DNA from: an uncultured Pelagibacteraceae bacterium
GTDB lineage: Bacteria; Pseudomonadota; Alphaproteobacteria; Pelagibacterales; Pelagibacteraceae
NCBI GenBank assembly: GCA_902582235.1
Contig: CACHQX010000005.1
Location: 1 to 64,000 of the forward strand
DNA length: 64,000 bases
Direction of reading: 5' to 3'
In this document: positions 11,758 through 21,322 of the stretch, in pieces
Layout of the letters: every line of letters starts with the position of its first letter
Position numbering within the stretch: the first letter of the stretch is position 1
Notes under the pieces: model-generated
Databases searched by the model: none
Told to the model about the DNA's origin: nothing
What the model saw: the letters and a program-made list of their open reading frames with translations, nothing else
Translations under genes and position numbers: made by a program

Positions 11758-12271
11758 TTTTTTTCAGTATTAAGACTATTTTATCTACAATTTGGTTCTT
11801 TTTATGATTGTCGCAATCTATTTTAAAATCTGATTTGGTATAATATTTATTTCTATTTAACATCATTTTTTCAATTTCTTGATCATTTAGCCCGTGAATA
11901 ACCGGTCTTTTCGAAGATTTTCGAATTCTTTTAATTATTGTTAAAGGTTTCCAATTTAACCAAAAAGATAATGAATTATTTTTTACATTTCTTCTAACTT
12001 TTTCGTCTAGAAATGAGCCACCCCCCAAGGATAAAATTAATTCATTTTCTTTGGAACAAAGCAGCGATGAGATTGTTTCAACCTCTAGCTCTCTAAAATA
12101 CTTTTCACCTTTAAGTTTAAAAATTTGGCTTATTGTTTGTTTTTCAATTGTTTCAATTTTACTGTCTACGTCGATGAATTTCATATTCATTTTTTTTGAC
12201 AATAATGCTCCAATTGTTGATTTTCCCGATCCCATCATGCCTATTAAAACAATTTTTTTTTTTATTTTCAT
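11741..12271 (-). CDS. aroK: Shikimate kinase
   Basis: This enzyme phosphorylates shikimate at the 3-hydroxyl using ATP. The 176-residue product has Walker A GMMGSGKSTIG near residue 11 and the shikimate-binding D-x-D (FIDVDSKIE) near 33. It also has FRELEVETI near 60, GGGSFLD near 80 and the lid region RPVIHGL near 120. It is the first gene of the aroK-aroB pair on the minus strand, divergent from the small membrane protein gene at 12329. Confidence 0.95.
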   Translation of the reverse strand: MKIKKKIVLIGMMGSGKSTIGALLSKKMNMKFIDVDSKIETIEKQTISQIFKLKGEKYFRELEVETISSLLCSKENELILSLGGGSFLDEKVRRNVKNNSLSFWLNWKPLTIIKRIRKSSKRPVIHGLNDQEIEKMMLNRNKYYTKSDFKIDCDNHKKNQIVDKIVLILKKNEFKS

Positions 12272-12328
12272 AATTTTCTAAGTTGAAAAAACATAAATAT
12301 GTCTTAATTTGAATTTAATAAAAAGTAT

Positions 12329-12514
12329 ATGCAATTTTATAAAAAAACAAGCATTGGCAGCTCTATAAATCCTCTAAAAGTCATAATAAAAGTAGTTGTG
12401 ATTTTGGCAATAATTTTTGGAATTTTAGTAGTTGTTAGTAAAATAAATTTTCCTTCACCAAATCAGCTAATTGAAAAAAAAATCCCACAAGAAAATCTAA
12501 AAATTGTTAAATAA
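12329..12514 (+). CDS. Small single-span membrane protein, unknown function
   Basis: The 61-residue product has a basic N-terminus and a hydrophobic helix (about residues 18-42, VIIKVVVILAIIFGILVVV), then a short polar tail with two Pro. I do not recognise a family. Its stop lies 11 bp inside the next gene, so the two are probably cotranslated. It may partner the secreted protein downstream. The open frame, the coherent helix and the tight overlap support a real gene. Confidence 0.6.
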   Translation: MQFYKKTSIGSSINPLKVIIKVVVILAIIFGILVVVSKINFPSPNQLIEKKIPQENLKIVK

Positions 12515-14236
12515 TTTTTTCATAACTTTTTTAATTTTAATATTTTTTACTAAATTTTCCTTTGGTAATGAGCCTACGGATATTTGGAGTCTTGAAAAAA
12601 AAGAAAAAGTTAGTGAAGAAAATGTAGTAATTGAAAATTCATCAGTTGAAAACGAAAATAAAAAAATTAAAATTAATGCCGGTATTGCAGACAGTGTTAA
12701 AGTTTCGGAAGAAAATTTTACTGACAAAAATGATTTAGTTGTTGGGATATATGACCCAGGAAAATATGGTTTTGAATTAGATATGTGGACAAAATCAGAT
12801 GGAAAAAAAATATATGAACTTAAAAAAAAAATAAACTCCATGAATCTTTCTAATGATGCTAGTGATATCTATAAAAAAATTCTTCTTACTAATACTTTTC
12901 CACCAAAGAATAATTTGGATAAAAAAAAATTTTTTGATTTAAAGGCAGAATGGTTAATTAAAAATGGAGACCTAAATTTAATAATTGATTATGTAACTAA
13001 AAATCTGGATATAATATCAAATGAAAACTTGATTAAATATGTTTTAAATGAATATTTATCCAAGGCAGAAATAAAAGAGGCATGTAACTTATTTAAAAAG
13101 TTAAATCAAAACTTTAATGATAATTATCTGAAAAACTTTTCAATATATTGCCTGATACATAATAAGCAAAATGATCTTGCTATGGTGCGTTTTGATTTAG
13201 AAAAGGAGTCTGGTTATTCAGATCCTTTTTTGAAAAAAAATTTAATTCTTTAATGGGTCTTTCTAAAGATGATAATACTACTTCAGATAAAAATCTTTTA
13301 AATTTACATCTTTCATTTAATACAATTAAAGATTTCAAATATAAACCCACAAAAAAAACACCAAAGTTATTTTGGACTTATTTAAGATCCAACAATTTGC
13401 TAGACAGTACTAGTGATATCGATATTGCTGATGAAGAAAAAATCTCATTGTTAGAAAAAGCCACACACGAGAGAAATTATAATGAGAAAGATTTACTCAA
13501 TATCTATAAAAAATTCCAATTTTCTGTGGATCAACTTCTTAACATAGAGAGGGAAAAAGAGAATTTATCAAACATTAAATCCAGAGCTCTAATGTATCAA
13601 GGTATTTTACTAAATGATGATCCTAACAAGGTGACGAAACTTTCTAAAGATTTAAAATCATCTTTTACCAATGATGGTTTAGAAGATGCCTTTAAAGATG
13701 AATTAAGGTTTATCTTGGAGAGTTTTGAAGAAAGTGAATTAAGTTCAGATTTAACAGACTTTTATGTTTTGAACTCTAAAGTAGAAAATCTAAATAAAAA
13801 AATTAAATATAACAATAAAATTTTACATCAATCAAAAATTATAAATTATTTTATACAAGAAAAACCTTCCAATAAAAAAATTGAGAAAGATCTGAATAAT
13901 TTTTTGAAAAAAATTAAAAAAAGTAAAAAAAATTATTTAGTAACAAAAGATATAATCGTTATAGAGTCCTTAAAGTTTGATGGTATTAAAATTAATGAGG
14001 AATATAGTAATCTTTATACAATTAATGAAAATACAATGCCCATAGATATACAGGTTTTAATTAATGATGGGGAAATTGGTTTAGCAATGTTAAGAATTAT
14101 AGAAATAATTGGCGAAGATGAACTTAAAAATCTTGGCTCAGAAACTTTATATTTCTTAGTAAATGCGTTAAATCAAATGAACATAGATCAAATAAGAAAT
14201 GAAATCCTTTCTGAAATCTTGCCAGTTAGAGTATAA
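12504..14236 (+). pseudogene. Secreted hypothetical protein split by a -1 frameshift
   Basis: Two adjacent frames encode one protein. The first (12504-13253) starts at a TTG and has a signal peptide (LNNFFITFLILIFFTKFSFG). It ends with SDPFLKKNLIL. The other frame reads FFEKKFNSL directly across the junction and continues to 14236. The T6 tract at 13226-13231 is the switch point. One additional T would give a continuous protein of about 577 residues with SDPFFEKKFNSLMGLSK. The body is helical and Lys/Asn-rich, somewhat like repeat-type periplasmic proteins. I cannot name a function. If translation restarts at the ATG at 13253, a second product of 327 residues would lack a signal peptide. Confidence 0.75.
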
Positions 14237-14244
14237 ACTTTGTT

Positions 14245-14769
14245 ATGACGAAAAGAAAAATCATACTGGTTCCAGATGAAATCCTCAGAAAAAAATCTGA
14301 AAAAATTGAAAAAATAACTAATAAAGAAAAACAGTTAGCAGACGATTTATTTGAAACAATGTACAATAATAATGGCATAGGTCTAGCTGCTGTTCAAGTG
14401 GGTGTTTTGAGGAGAATGATTGTTATTGATGTTTCAAAAAAAGATGAAGAAAAAAAACCACTTTGTTTAATAAATCCAGCCATCAAATCTTTCGGTAAAG
14501 ATAGGTCTATATATGAGGAAGGATGTTTGTCGATACCCGAAACATTTATTGAGATTGAAAGACCAAAAACCTGTATTGTTGAATACGTTGACATTTCAGG
14601 AAATAAAACAAATATGGAATGTGATGGTTTACTATCCACATGTATCCAGCACGAAATTAATCATTTAGATGGAAAGCTGATTATTGATTTTTTGTCAAAG
14701 TTGAAAAAAGATATCCTAATAAAAAAATTATCTAAAAACAAAAATACATCTAGTAGAGTAATTGTGTAA
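14245..14769 (+). CDS. def: Peptide deformylase
   Basis: Def removes the formyl group from nascent protein N-termini. The 174-residue product has all three family motifs: GIGLAAVQVG near residue 45, EGCLSIPE near 92 with the metal-ligand Cys, and QHEINHLDGKL near 134 with the HExxH metal site. It ends exactly where fmt begins (TAA then ATG), so the deformylase and the formyltransferase are made from one message. Confidence 0.96.
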   Translation: MTKRKIILVPDEILRKKSEKIEKITNKEKQLADDLFETMYNNNGIGLAAVQVGVLRRMIVIDVSKKDEEKKPLCLINPAIKSFGKDRSIYEEGCLSIPETFIEIERPKTCIVEYVDISGNKTNMECDGLLSTCIQHEINHLDGKLIIDFLSKLKKDILIKKLSKNKNTSSRVIV

Positions 14770-15699
14770 ATGTCAGATAATATTATTTTTATGGGTACTT
14801 CAAAATTTGCTTTACCTGTACTTGAAAAGATAAGTGAGAGTAAACTTAATATTTCTGCTGTTTATACGCAACCACCAAAAAAATCTAGCAGGGGAATGAA
14901 AGTTCAAAAAACCCCAATTCAAGTTAAGTCTGAATTACTTGGCTTACCAATTAGAACACCAAGTAGTCTTAAGAATAATATTGATGAATATAATTTTATA
15001 AAAAAAATAAAGCCCACAATGGTTATGGTAATTTCTTATGGTCAAATTATACCAAAGGAATTTTTGGAACTTTCTAAAAAAGGTTTTTTTAATATACATG
15101 CATCTATTTTGCCTAAATTCAGAGGTGCTGCTCCAATACAAAGAGCAATAATGAATCAGGATACTGAGACGGGAATTAGTTTTATGAAAATTAATGAAAA
15201 TCTAGATACCGGACCTGTACTTGAAACTTATAAAATTAAAATTGACTTAAATTTAAATGCAACTGAGCTTGAAAAAAAATTATCTCAATTGGCGGCTGAA
15301 AAAACAATTGAAATCATCGAAAATATTATTAAAGGGAAAGTGAAGTTCAAAGAACAGGACCATTCAGAAGCAACATATGCTGATAAAATAAATAAGAAAG
15401 AGGGAAAGATAACTTGGAATGATAGTTCCAAGAAAATTATTGGAAAAATAAATGGTTTACACCCTAATCCAGGAGCATTCTTTATATTTAATGGAGACCG
15501 ATATAAAATTTTAAAAGCTGAAATTGGAAATGGATCAGGACATCCTGGTGAAGTTTTAAATGATAAACTCGAAATAGCATGCTCAAATAATGAAAGCATA
15601 AAGGTCATCGAAATTCAAAAAGAAGGGAAAAAAATTCAAGAGATAAATGAATTTTTGAACGGTTCAAAAATAAATAAAGGCTGTAATCTTAATGAATAG
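14770..15699 (+). CDS. fmt: Methionyl-tRNA formyltransferase
   Basis: This enzyme formylates Met-tRNAi for translation initiation using 10-formyl-THF. The 309-residue product begins with IIFMGTSKFALPVLE. It holds the catalytic FNIHASILPKFRGAAPIQRAI segment near residues 105-125 (Asn, His and the SLLP-like loop) and TGISFMKI near 140. The C-terminal tRNA-binding domain has GLHPNPGAFF near 235. It starts directly after def and overlaps truA by 8 bp. Confidence 0.96.
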   Translation: MSDNIIFMGTSKFALPVLEKISESKLNISAVYTQPPKKSSRGMKVQKTPIQVKSELLGLPIRTPSSLKNNIDEYNFIKKIKPTMVMVISYGQIIPKEFLELSKKGFFNIHASILPKFRGAAPIQRAIMNQDTETGISFMKINENLDTGPVLETYKIKIDLNLNATELEKKLSQLAAEKTIEIIENIIKGKVKFKEQDHSEATYADKINKKEGKITWNDSSKKIIGKINGLHPNPGAFFIFNGDRYKILKAEIGNGSGHPGEVLNDKLEIACSNNESIKVIEIQKEGKKIQEINEFLNGSKINKGCNLNE

Positions 15700-16432
15700 A
15701 TATCAAATCCTTATTGAGTATGTAGGAACTAGTTATAGTGGATGGCAAATACAAAAAAAAGGAAAAACAATTCAAGGGATAATTCAAAAAGTTATCTCAA
15801 AAATTTTAAAAGAAAAAATAAATATAGTTGGATCAGGCAGAACCGACACTGGCGTACACGCTTTAGAACAATCAGCTCATTTTGATACAAGTGCAAAAAT
15901 AAAAGGTAGCAATAAATTTTTAAAATCAATTAATCATTTTTTATCTAGATACAGCATTAGTATTTTAGACTTAAAAAAAAAAGATTTCACTTTTCACTCT
16001 CGGTACTCTGCAAAAGCGAGAATATATAAATATGTTATTTTAAATCGAAAATCCGGTTCTGTGTTAAAAGATAAAAGGTGTTGGCACATAATAAAAAAAC
16101 TTAATCTATCAATGATGAAAAAAGCAGCAAAAAAATTAATTGGTACAAAAGATTTTTCAACATTTAGATCATCAAGTTGTTCAGCGAAAACTCCAGTAAG
16201 AACAATTAAATCAATAAAATTTTTAATCAAAAAAGATATTATAGAGATTGAGATAAAAGCTCAGTCATTTCTTCAAAATCAGGTAAGGTCGATGGTCGGT
16301 TGCTTGAAGTATGTTGGTGAGAACAAGTGGAGCATTCAAAAATTTGATAAGATAATCAAATCAAAAAAAAGAATTAATTGTGCTCCCCCTGCTCCAGCAG
16401 AGGGATTATATTTAACTAAAGTGATTTATTAG
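15692..16432 (+). CDS. truA: tRNA pseudouridine(38-40) synthase
   Basis: TruA makes pseudouridine at positions 38-40 of tRNA anticodon arms. The 246-residue product starts RYQILIEYVGTSYSGWQIQ. It holds the catalytic Asp in GSGRTDTGVHALEQ near residue 53. The FHSRYSAKARIYKY block near 105 and the C-terminal FLQNQVRSMVG near 200 are typical. It overlaps fmt by 8 bp and is convergent with the SET-domain gene, overlapping it by 17 bp. Confidence 0.96.
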   Translation: MNRYQILIEYVGTSYSGWQIQKKGKTIQGIIQKVISKILKEKINIVGSGRTDTGVHALEQSAHFDTSAKIKGSNKFLKSINHFLSRYSISILDLKKKDFTFHSRYSAKARIYKYVILNRKSGSVLKDKRCWHIIKKLNLSMMKKAAKKLIGTKDFSTFRSSSCSAKTPVRTIKSIKFLIKKDIIEIEIKAQSFLQNQVRSMVGCLKYVGENKWSIQKFDKIIKSKKRINCAPPAPAEGLYLTKVIY

Positions 16433-16898
16433 TTTTTTTTTTACCAATAGCGAATTTTTTATTTATCCTGAACCTTGAACCTGCTCTTACAATATATCCG
16501 CAACAATTTTTTGCACCACATTTACAAGGGAACTGTTTATAGTCCTTATCAAATCCAAAACCGTAGTCACAAGTAAGTTCTTCTCCTTTTTTAATATCTC
16601 TTATTGCTGAAACCCAGACCTTTAAACCTTTTCCCTCATAGTCACAATTATTATTACATGAATGATTAATCAAACCTGCAGTATTCCAATGAAAATCACC
16701 ATCTAAGGTATATCTATTATTAAGAGTAAATAAATAGATTGGTTTATTATTGTCAAATTTTGATGACTCCTCAACTTTTCTATTAGTAATGATTTTTCCA
16801 ATATAATTAATTATTTTTGTTCCTTTTTTAATATCTTTAGTTGCATATAAACCTCGCTTATTGTCTATTTTAGACTTTTTGATCTTATACAGTTTCAT
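16416..16898 (-). CDS. SET-domain protein lysine methyltransferase
   Basis: The 160-residue product is a compact SET domain. It has RGLYATKDIKKGTKIINYIG near residue 15, then GLINHSCNNNCDYEG near 75 (the pseudoknot NHS-x-x-x-N) and GEELTCDYGFGF near 106. A post-SET Cys cluster CKCGAKNCC near 125 would bind zinc next to the active site. Such enzymes transfer methyl from S-adenosylmethionine to protein Lys. It abuts the HDAC-family gene with a 1-bp overlap, so the two are one unit. The target protein is not known. Confidence 0.88.
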   Translation of the reverse strand: MKLYKIKKSKIDNKRGLYATKDIKKGTKIINYIGKIITNRKVEESSKFDNNKPIYLFTLNNRYTLDGDFHWNTAGLINHSCNNNCDYEGKGLKVWVSAIRDIKKGEELTCDYGFGFDKDYKQFPCKCGAKNCCGYIVRAGSRFRINKKFAIGKKKTNKSL

Positions 16899-17821
16899 TA
16901 ATTATTTTCTTCGAGAGCATTTACATGATTAAATGCACTATCTGCAAGGGCATTGAGGTCGTACCCTCCTTCTAACACTGATATAACTTTTCCATTAGTG
17001 AATTCATTTGTTGCTTTAAGAGTTCTTTTTGTAATCTCATAAAAATCTTGAGATTTTAATTCAAACTGTGCTAGAGGATCAGCAATATTTGCATCAAAGC
17101 CCATGCTTAAGATCAAGAATTCAGGTTTAAATTCAACCAGTTTATCTAAAACTCTATCCAAAGCGTTCATATATTTCTCTGATGTAGTCCCAGCAGGAAG
17201 AGGTACATTGAAAATATTATTATGCTTACCTTTTTCTTTTTCGCTTCCAGTACCTGGATAAAATGGATATTGATGTGTAGATAAGTATAAAACATTTTTA
17301 TTATCAAAAAAAATATCTTGTGTTCCATTTCCATGATGGACATCAGGATCGAAAATTGCAATTTTTTTATATTTATACTTTTCAATGAGATAATGAGCGG
17401 CAACTGCACAATTATTATATATACAAAAACCCATCGCTTTATTTTTTTCTGCATGGTGGCCAGGAGGTCTTACTGCACAAAAAGCATTTTTAAACTTTTT
17501 CTGTTCAACACCGTCTATTGCTTTTATTACTGATCCTACCGCGTCAATTGCAGCATCTTCACTTCCTGGTGAAATTATAGTGTCACCATCCAAAAATTTT
17601 AATCCATGATTAGGAAAACTTTTTTGGACCATATCAACATAATTTTCATCATGTACTTTTTTTAGTATTTTATGGTCAAAAGTAGTTGGTTTATCCCATA
17701 TTAAATTTTTATTTTTTTTTAGTCTTTCAGTTATTGCTGTAACTCTTTTTGGTTGTTCAGGATGACCATCACCTGTTAAATGATTTACTGATGTTTTTGA
17801 AGATATTATTGCTGTTTTCAC
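16898..17821 (-). CDS. Histone deacetylase-family deacylase
   Basis: The 307-residue product is a class II-like zinc deacylase of the AcuC/HDAC superfamily. It has RPPGHHAEKNKAMGFCIYNN near residue 117 with the paired His. The zinc ligands are in FDPDVHHGNGTQ near 155 (D-x-H), and the late Asp is in SMGFDANIADPLA near 245. The C-terminal SVLEGGYD is also typical. Bacterial members act on acetylated proteins, polyamines or other acyl-amides. It sits between the SET gene and dapE with overlaps of 1 and 4 bp. Confidence 0.92.
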   Translation of the reverse strand: MKTAIISSKTSVNHLTGDGHPEQPKRVTAITERLKKNKNLIWDKPTTFDHKILKKVHDENYVDMVQKSFPNHGLKFLDGDTIISPGSEDAAIDAVGSVIKAIDGVEQKKFKNAFCAVRPPGHHAEKNKAMGFCIYNNCAVAAHYLIEKYKYKKIAIFDPDVHHGNGTQDIFFDNKNVLYLSTHQYPFYPGTGSEKEKGKHNNIFNVPLPAGTTSEKYMNALDRVLDKLVEFKPEFLILSMGFDANIADPLAQFELKSQDFYEITKRTLKATNEFTNGKVISVLEGGYDLNALADSAFNHVNALEENN

Positions 17822-18975
17822 GAAAAATATTTTTCTAGAATATTAGCATAAATCTTACTTAATTTTTTAAGATCTTTTAATGATACTGCTTCATCAGTCT
17901 TGTGCATTGTTTTTCCCACAAGACCAAATTCTAAACAAGGAGATATATTTTTTAAAAATCTAGCATCAGAAGTTCCCCCGGTCGTCGAAAGTTTAGGCCT
18001 AATTTTTGTAATTTTTTTTATGACATTTCTTATCATATTTGTTGTAGCGTTTTGTTTTGTTAAAAATGCTTCACCAGAGACTTTATAATCTATTTTAAAT
18101 TTTGACTTATTTTTTTTGTTAATTTTAATTAATAATTTATTAATTTTTTTTTTAATAGAACCTGATGAGTGCTTGTTATTAAATCTAATATTAAAAGTTG
18201 CATTAGCAGTCCTAGGAATAACGTTATCTGCGCTATTATCAATGTTTATTTTTGTAATCTCTAAATTTGTAGGCTGAAAATTTTTTGTACCTTTGTCAAA
18301 TTTTATATTTTTTAATTCATTTAAAATTTTTATAATTATTGTTGAGGGATTATTCGCTCTTTGAGGATAAGCAACATGTCCTTGTGTACCAATTATTTCT
18401 ATTTTTCCAGATAAACTTCCTCTTCGACCAATTTTTATCATTTCTCCTAATTTATTTGGATTTGTTGGTTCACCAACCAAACAAAAATTAATTTTTTCCT
18501 TTCTCTTTTTTAAATAATCTACGACTTTTTTTGTACCGTTTACTGCATCTCCTTCTTCATCACCTGTTATTAAAAGACTTATTGAACCATTAAAACTTTT
18601 ATTACTATTTAAAAAAACACTTACTGCTGAAACAAAAGCAGCTACCGAGCCTTTCATATCATTTGCTCCTCTCCCAATCAAATGGCCTTTTTTGATAGAG
18701 GGTCTGAAAGGATTAACCGTCCAGTCTCTTATATTTCCCGGTGGTACAACATCTAAATGGCCTGCAAAACAAAAATTAGGTCCTTTACTTCCTAACTTAG
18801 CATATAAATTTTTTACTGGTTGAAAATTTTTTTCTTTAAAATTTAAAATTTTAGTTTTGAAACCAATTTTCTTTAATTTTTTTTCCAAAAATTTCATAAC
18901 ACCAGCATCTCTAGGTGTTATTGATGGGAATTTCATTAGCTCTTTGGCTAATTGTAATTCATTTATTTTTTGCAT
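17818..18975 (-). CDS. dapE: Succinyl-diaminopimelate desuccinylase
   Basis: DapE hydrolyses N-succinyl-LL-DAP to LL-DAP for lysine and peptidoglycan. The 385-residue product is an M20 metallopeptidase. It has the CFAGHLDVVPPG segment near residue 70 (first zinc His and Asp) and GRGANDMKGSVAAFV near 98. The catalytic TGDEEGDAV is near 133 and GTSDARFLKN is near 335. The following gene upstream on the same strand is dapD, which makes the substrate two steps earlier. Confidence 0.95.
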   Translation of the reverse strand: MQKINELQLAKELMKFPSITPRDAGVMKFLEKKLKKIGFKTKILNFKEKNFQPVKNLYAKLGSKGPNFCFAGHLDVVPPGNIRDWTVNPFRPSIKKGHLIGRGANDMKGSVAAFVSAVSVFLNSNKSFNGSISLLITGDEEGDAVNGTKKVVDYLKKRKEKINFCLVGEPTNPNKLGEMIKIGRRGSLSGKIEIIGTQGHVAYPQRANNPSTIIIKILNELKNIKFDKGTKNFQPTNLEITKINIDNSADNVIPRTANATFNIRFNNKHSSGSIKKKINKLLIKINKKNKSKFKIDYKVSGEAFLTKQNATTNMIRNVIKKITKIRPKLSTTGGTSDARFLKNISPCLEFGLVGKTMHKTDEAVSLKDLKKLSKIYANILEKYFS

Positions 18976-18977
18976 AA

Positions 18978-19781
18978 TTAGTCTCTTAAAAGATCGTTAA
19001 TTGATGTCTTTGACCTCGTCTTTGCATCTACAGTTTTTATTATATGAACAGCATAAAGATCTTTATGAGTGCCAGGCACCACAACTGAATAAGGTGGAAC
19101 ACGACCTTTTGTGATTTCGCCACTAGATCTGTTTACAATTTTTGTGCTTTGACCAATATAACATCCCATCGAGAGAACACTGCCTTCTCCCACTATAACA
19201 CCTTCTACAACTTCTGACATTGCTCCAACAAATACATTGTCCTCAATTATAGTTGGAAGTGCTTGCGCAGGTTCTAAAACTCCACCAATTCCAGACCCAG
19301 CAGATATATGACAATTCTCTCCAATTTGACAACAGCTTCCAGCTCTACTAAATGTATCCATCATTGTATTTGCCCCGATGTATGCACCTATGTTAATATA
19401 ACAAGGCATAAGCACAGCATTTTTACCAATGAAAGATCCTGGTCTTACCGGACTATTAGGCGTCATTCGAAATCCAGCGGCCTCATGTTGTTCCTTTGTC
19501 CAGTTGGCTGTTTTGCCTTTTAATAAGTGAGCTTTATCGTACCAGCTACTATATGGTCCACTTAAATTATCCATTGGGTAAATTCTAAAACTTAGCATGA
19601 TTGCCTTTTTAAGATGTTGGTGAGTTTTCCATTCTCCATTAATTTTTTCTGCTACACGAGACTTACCACTATCCAAATCTTTGATTACTTGATTTATTGC
19701 ATCCTTCAAAGACTGATCTGAGTCTTGATTTACTTCGTTCTTTTTTTCCCAAGCATCATTAATTATTTTTTCTAAAGACAT
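18978..19781 (-). CDS. dapD: Tetrahydrodipicolinate N-succinyltransferase
   Basis: DapD succinylates tetrahydrodipicolinate with succinyl-CoA in the succinylase DAP route. The 267-residue length is typical. The N-terminal helical domain is followed by a left-handed beta-helix of hexapeptide repeats from about residue 110, visible as SFIGKNAVLMPCYINIGAYI. Then come MMDTFSRAGSCCQIGENCHI and EDNVFVGAMSEVVEGVIVGE. It lies 2 bp upstream of dapE, forming dapD-dapE. Confidence 0.96.
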   Translation of the reverse strand: MSLEKIINDAWEKKNEVNQDSDQSLKDAINQVIKDLDSGKSRVAEKINGEWKTHQHLKKAIMLSFRIYPMDNLSGPYSSWYDKAHLLKGKTANWTKEQHEAAGFRMTPNSPVRPGSFIGKNAVLMPCYINIGAYIGANTMMDTFSRAGSCCQIGENCHISAGSGIGGVLEPAQALPTIIEDNVFVGAMSEVVEGVIVGEGSVLSMGCYIGQSTKIVNRSSGEITKGRVPPYSVVVPGTHKDLYAVHIIKTVDAKTRSKTSINDLLRD

Positions 19782-19784
19782 AAT

Positions 19785-20477
19785 CTATTTACTTTTTAAT
19801 AACCTTATTTCTTTAAGAAATAAAGATAGATTTTCAATTTTATGAGAAATATAATCTTTATCTGAGTCAATTTTTCCAAAATGCTCATCATTGATTAACC
19901 AAACAGTTGTACAGCCTCTTTCAAAGCCAATACTTAAATTTTTAGCTATATCTTCAATATAAATTGTTTCTTTGGGATTAATACCAAATTTTTTAACCAT
20001 TAAATCAAATGTCTGCGCTTCTGGTTTAGGAACATATCCAGCGTCTTTTATATCGAAAACTTTTTCTTTTCCAAAAAGATCATAAATACCTAATCGTGTT
20101 AAAATATTTTGAGCATGTTCTGCGCTACCATTTGTAAAAATAAATTTTTCCATATTTAAGTTCTCAAGCTCATTTCTCATTATTTTGTCTTCTTTCATAA
20201 ATGAAATGTCAATATCATGTACATATTTGAGAAACTCATCCCCAATAACATTATGGTGTAACATAAGACCATTTAGACTTGTGTTGTATTTGTAAAAATA
20301 ATTTGTTTGAAGTTCTTTCGCCTTTTTTTCATCTAATCCAAGTTTTTCCTGAATAAAAAGAGTCATTCTTTTTGATACAAGACCAAAGACTTTTTCTAAA
20401 GGATAACCATTGTGAGAACCATAGCAAACCCCGTCAAGGTCCAAAAGAAGATATTTCATTTCTTTTAAACTTTTCAT
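19785..20477 (-). CDS. HAD-family pyrimidine 5'-nucleotidase
   Basis: The 230-residue product is a HAD hydrolase. Motif I is LLLDLDGVCY near residue 12, motif II is FIFTNGSAEHA near 113, and the motif III/IV region is KETIYIEDIAKNL near 172. The cap holds YFYKYNTSLNGL. This pattern matches the SDT1/pyrimidine 5'-nucleotidase group found in alphaproteobacteria between argB and dapD. It would dephosphorylate a nucleotide or related phosphate. It overlaps the argB stop by 4 bp. Confidence 0.82.
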   Translation of the reverse strand: MKSLKEMKYLLLDLDGVCYGSHNGYPLEKVFGLVSKRMTLFIQEKLGLDEKKAKELQTNYFYKYNTSLNGLMLHHNVIGDEFLKYVHDIDISFMKEDKIMRNELENLNMEKFIFTNGSAEHAQNILTRLGIYDLFGKEKVFDIKDAGYVPKPEAQTFDLMVKKFGINPKETIYIEDIAKNLSIGFERGCTTVWLINDEHFGKIDSDKDYISHKIENLSLFLKEIRLLKSK

Positions 20478-21322
20478 TTTCTTATTAATGTTCCTGATCC
20501 TTTATCAGAAAATAATTCAAACAAAACTGAACGAGGTTTACGACCATCAATTATACCTACTGCAGTTACATCATTTTTTACAGCATCAAGACAAGTATTA
20601 ATTTTTGGTATCATACCTTCAGTTATTGTTTTATCCTCTATCATTTCGATTATTTTTGCAGAATTGATTTCCGAAATAAGTTTTTTCTCTCTGTTCAAAA
20701 CACCCTCTACATTTGTCATTAAGAGTAGTCTTCTTGATTTAAGAGACTTTGCAACAGCTCCAGCGGCATGATCTCCATTAATATTATAGGTCTGTTTATT
20801 TTCCCCTAATCCTAGGGGAGAGATAATAGGAATTAAATTATTTTTTAATTTTTCAAAAATAGTCTCTGTATTAATTTTATTAGGAATTCCTACAAAACCA
20901 AGTTCTTCTTGTTCAGGAATAATTTCTATAACATTATCTTTTTTGGTATGCAATGAAGCTGCCTGTGAACCAATTTTTTTTAAAGAATTTACAATATCTT
21001 CATTAAAGTCAATAAGTACTGTTTCAACGACATTTATAATTTTTTCATCAGTAATTCTTAGACCTCTTATAAATTTGGACTCAATATTTTGTTTAGATAA
21101 CTCCCTTTTTATTCTTGGTCCTCCTCCGTGCACAACAACCACTTGCAAACCAAGTTTGTTAAGTACACTTAAATCTTTAATAAAATTATCAAAAATTTTT
21201 CTATCAATGAATACATTACCCCCATACTTTATAACTATTATTTCATTTTTGTATTTCTCAACATATTTCAAAACTTCTTCGACTGGCGGTCCGTCTGTAG
21301 GTAAGATCTTTTTTAAATCCAT
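20474..21322 (-). CDS. argB: Acetylglutamate kinase
   Basis: ArgB phosphorylates N-acetylglutamate in arginine synthesis. I set the start at the ATG at 21322, giving 282 residues beginning MDLKKILPTDGPP. A longer frame to 21400 would run into yidC. The start shares one base with the yidC stop (TAATG). Seen are IVIKYGGNVF near residue 32, VVVHGGGPRI near 60, INGDHAAGAVA near 190 and MTNVEGVL near 207. Its operon place next to yidC and the HAD gene is typical of this group. Confidence 0.95.
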   Translation of the reverse strand: MDLKKILPTDGPPVEEVLKYVEKYKNEIIVIKYGGNVFIDRKIFDNFIKDLSVLNKLGLQVVVVHGGGPRIKRELSKQNIESKFIRGLRITDEKIINVVETVLIDFNEDIVNSLKKIGSQAASLHTKKDNVIEIIPEQEELGFVGIPNKINTETIFEKLKNNLIPIISPLGLGENKQTYNINGDHAAGAVAKSLKSRRLLLMTNVEGVLNREKKLISEINSAKIIEMIEDKTITEGMIPKINTCLDAVKNDVTAVGIIDGRKPRSVLFELFSDKGSGTLIRK

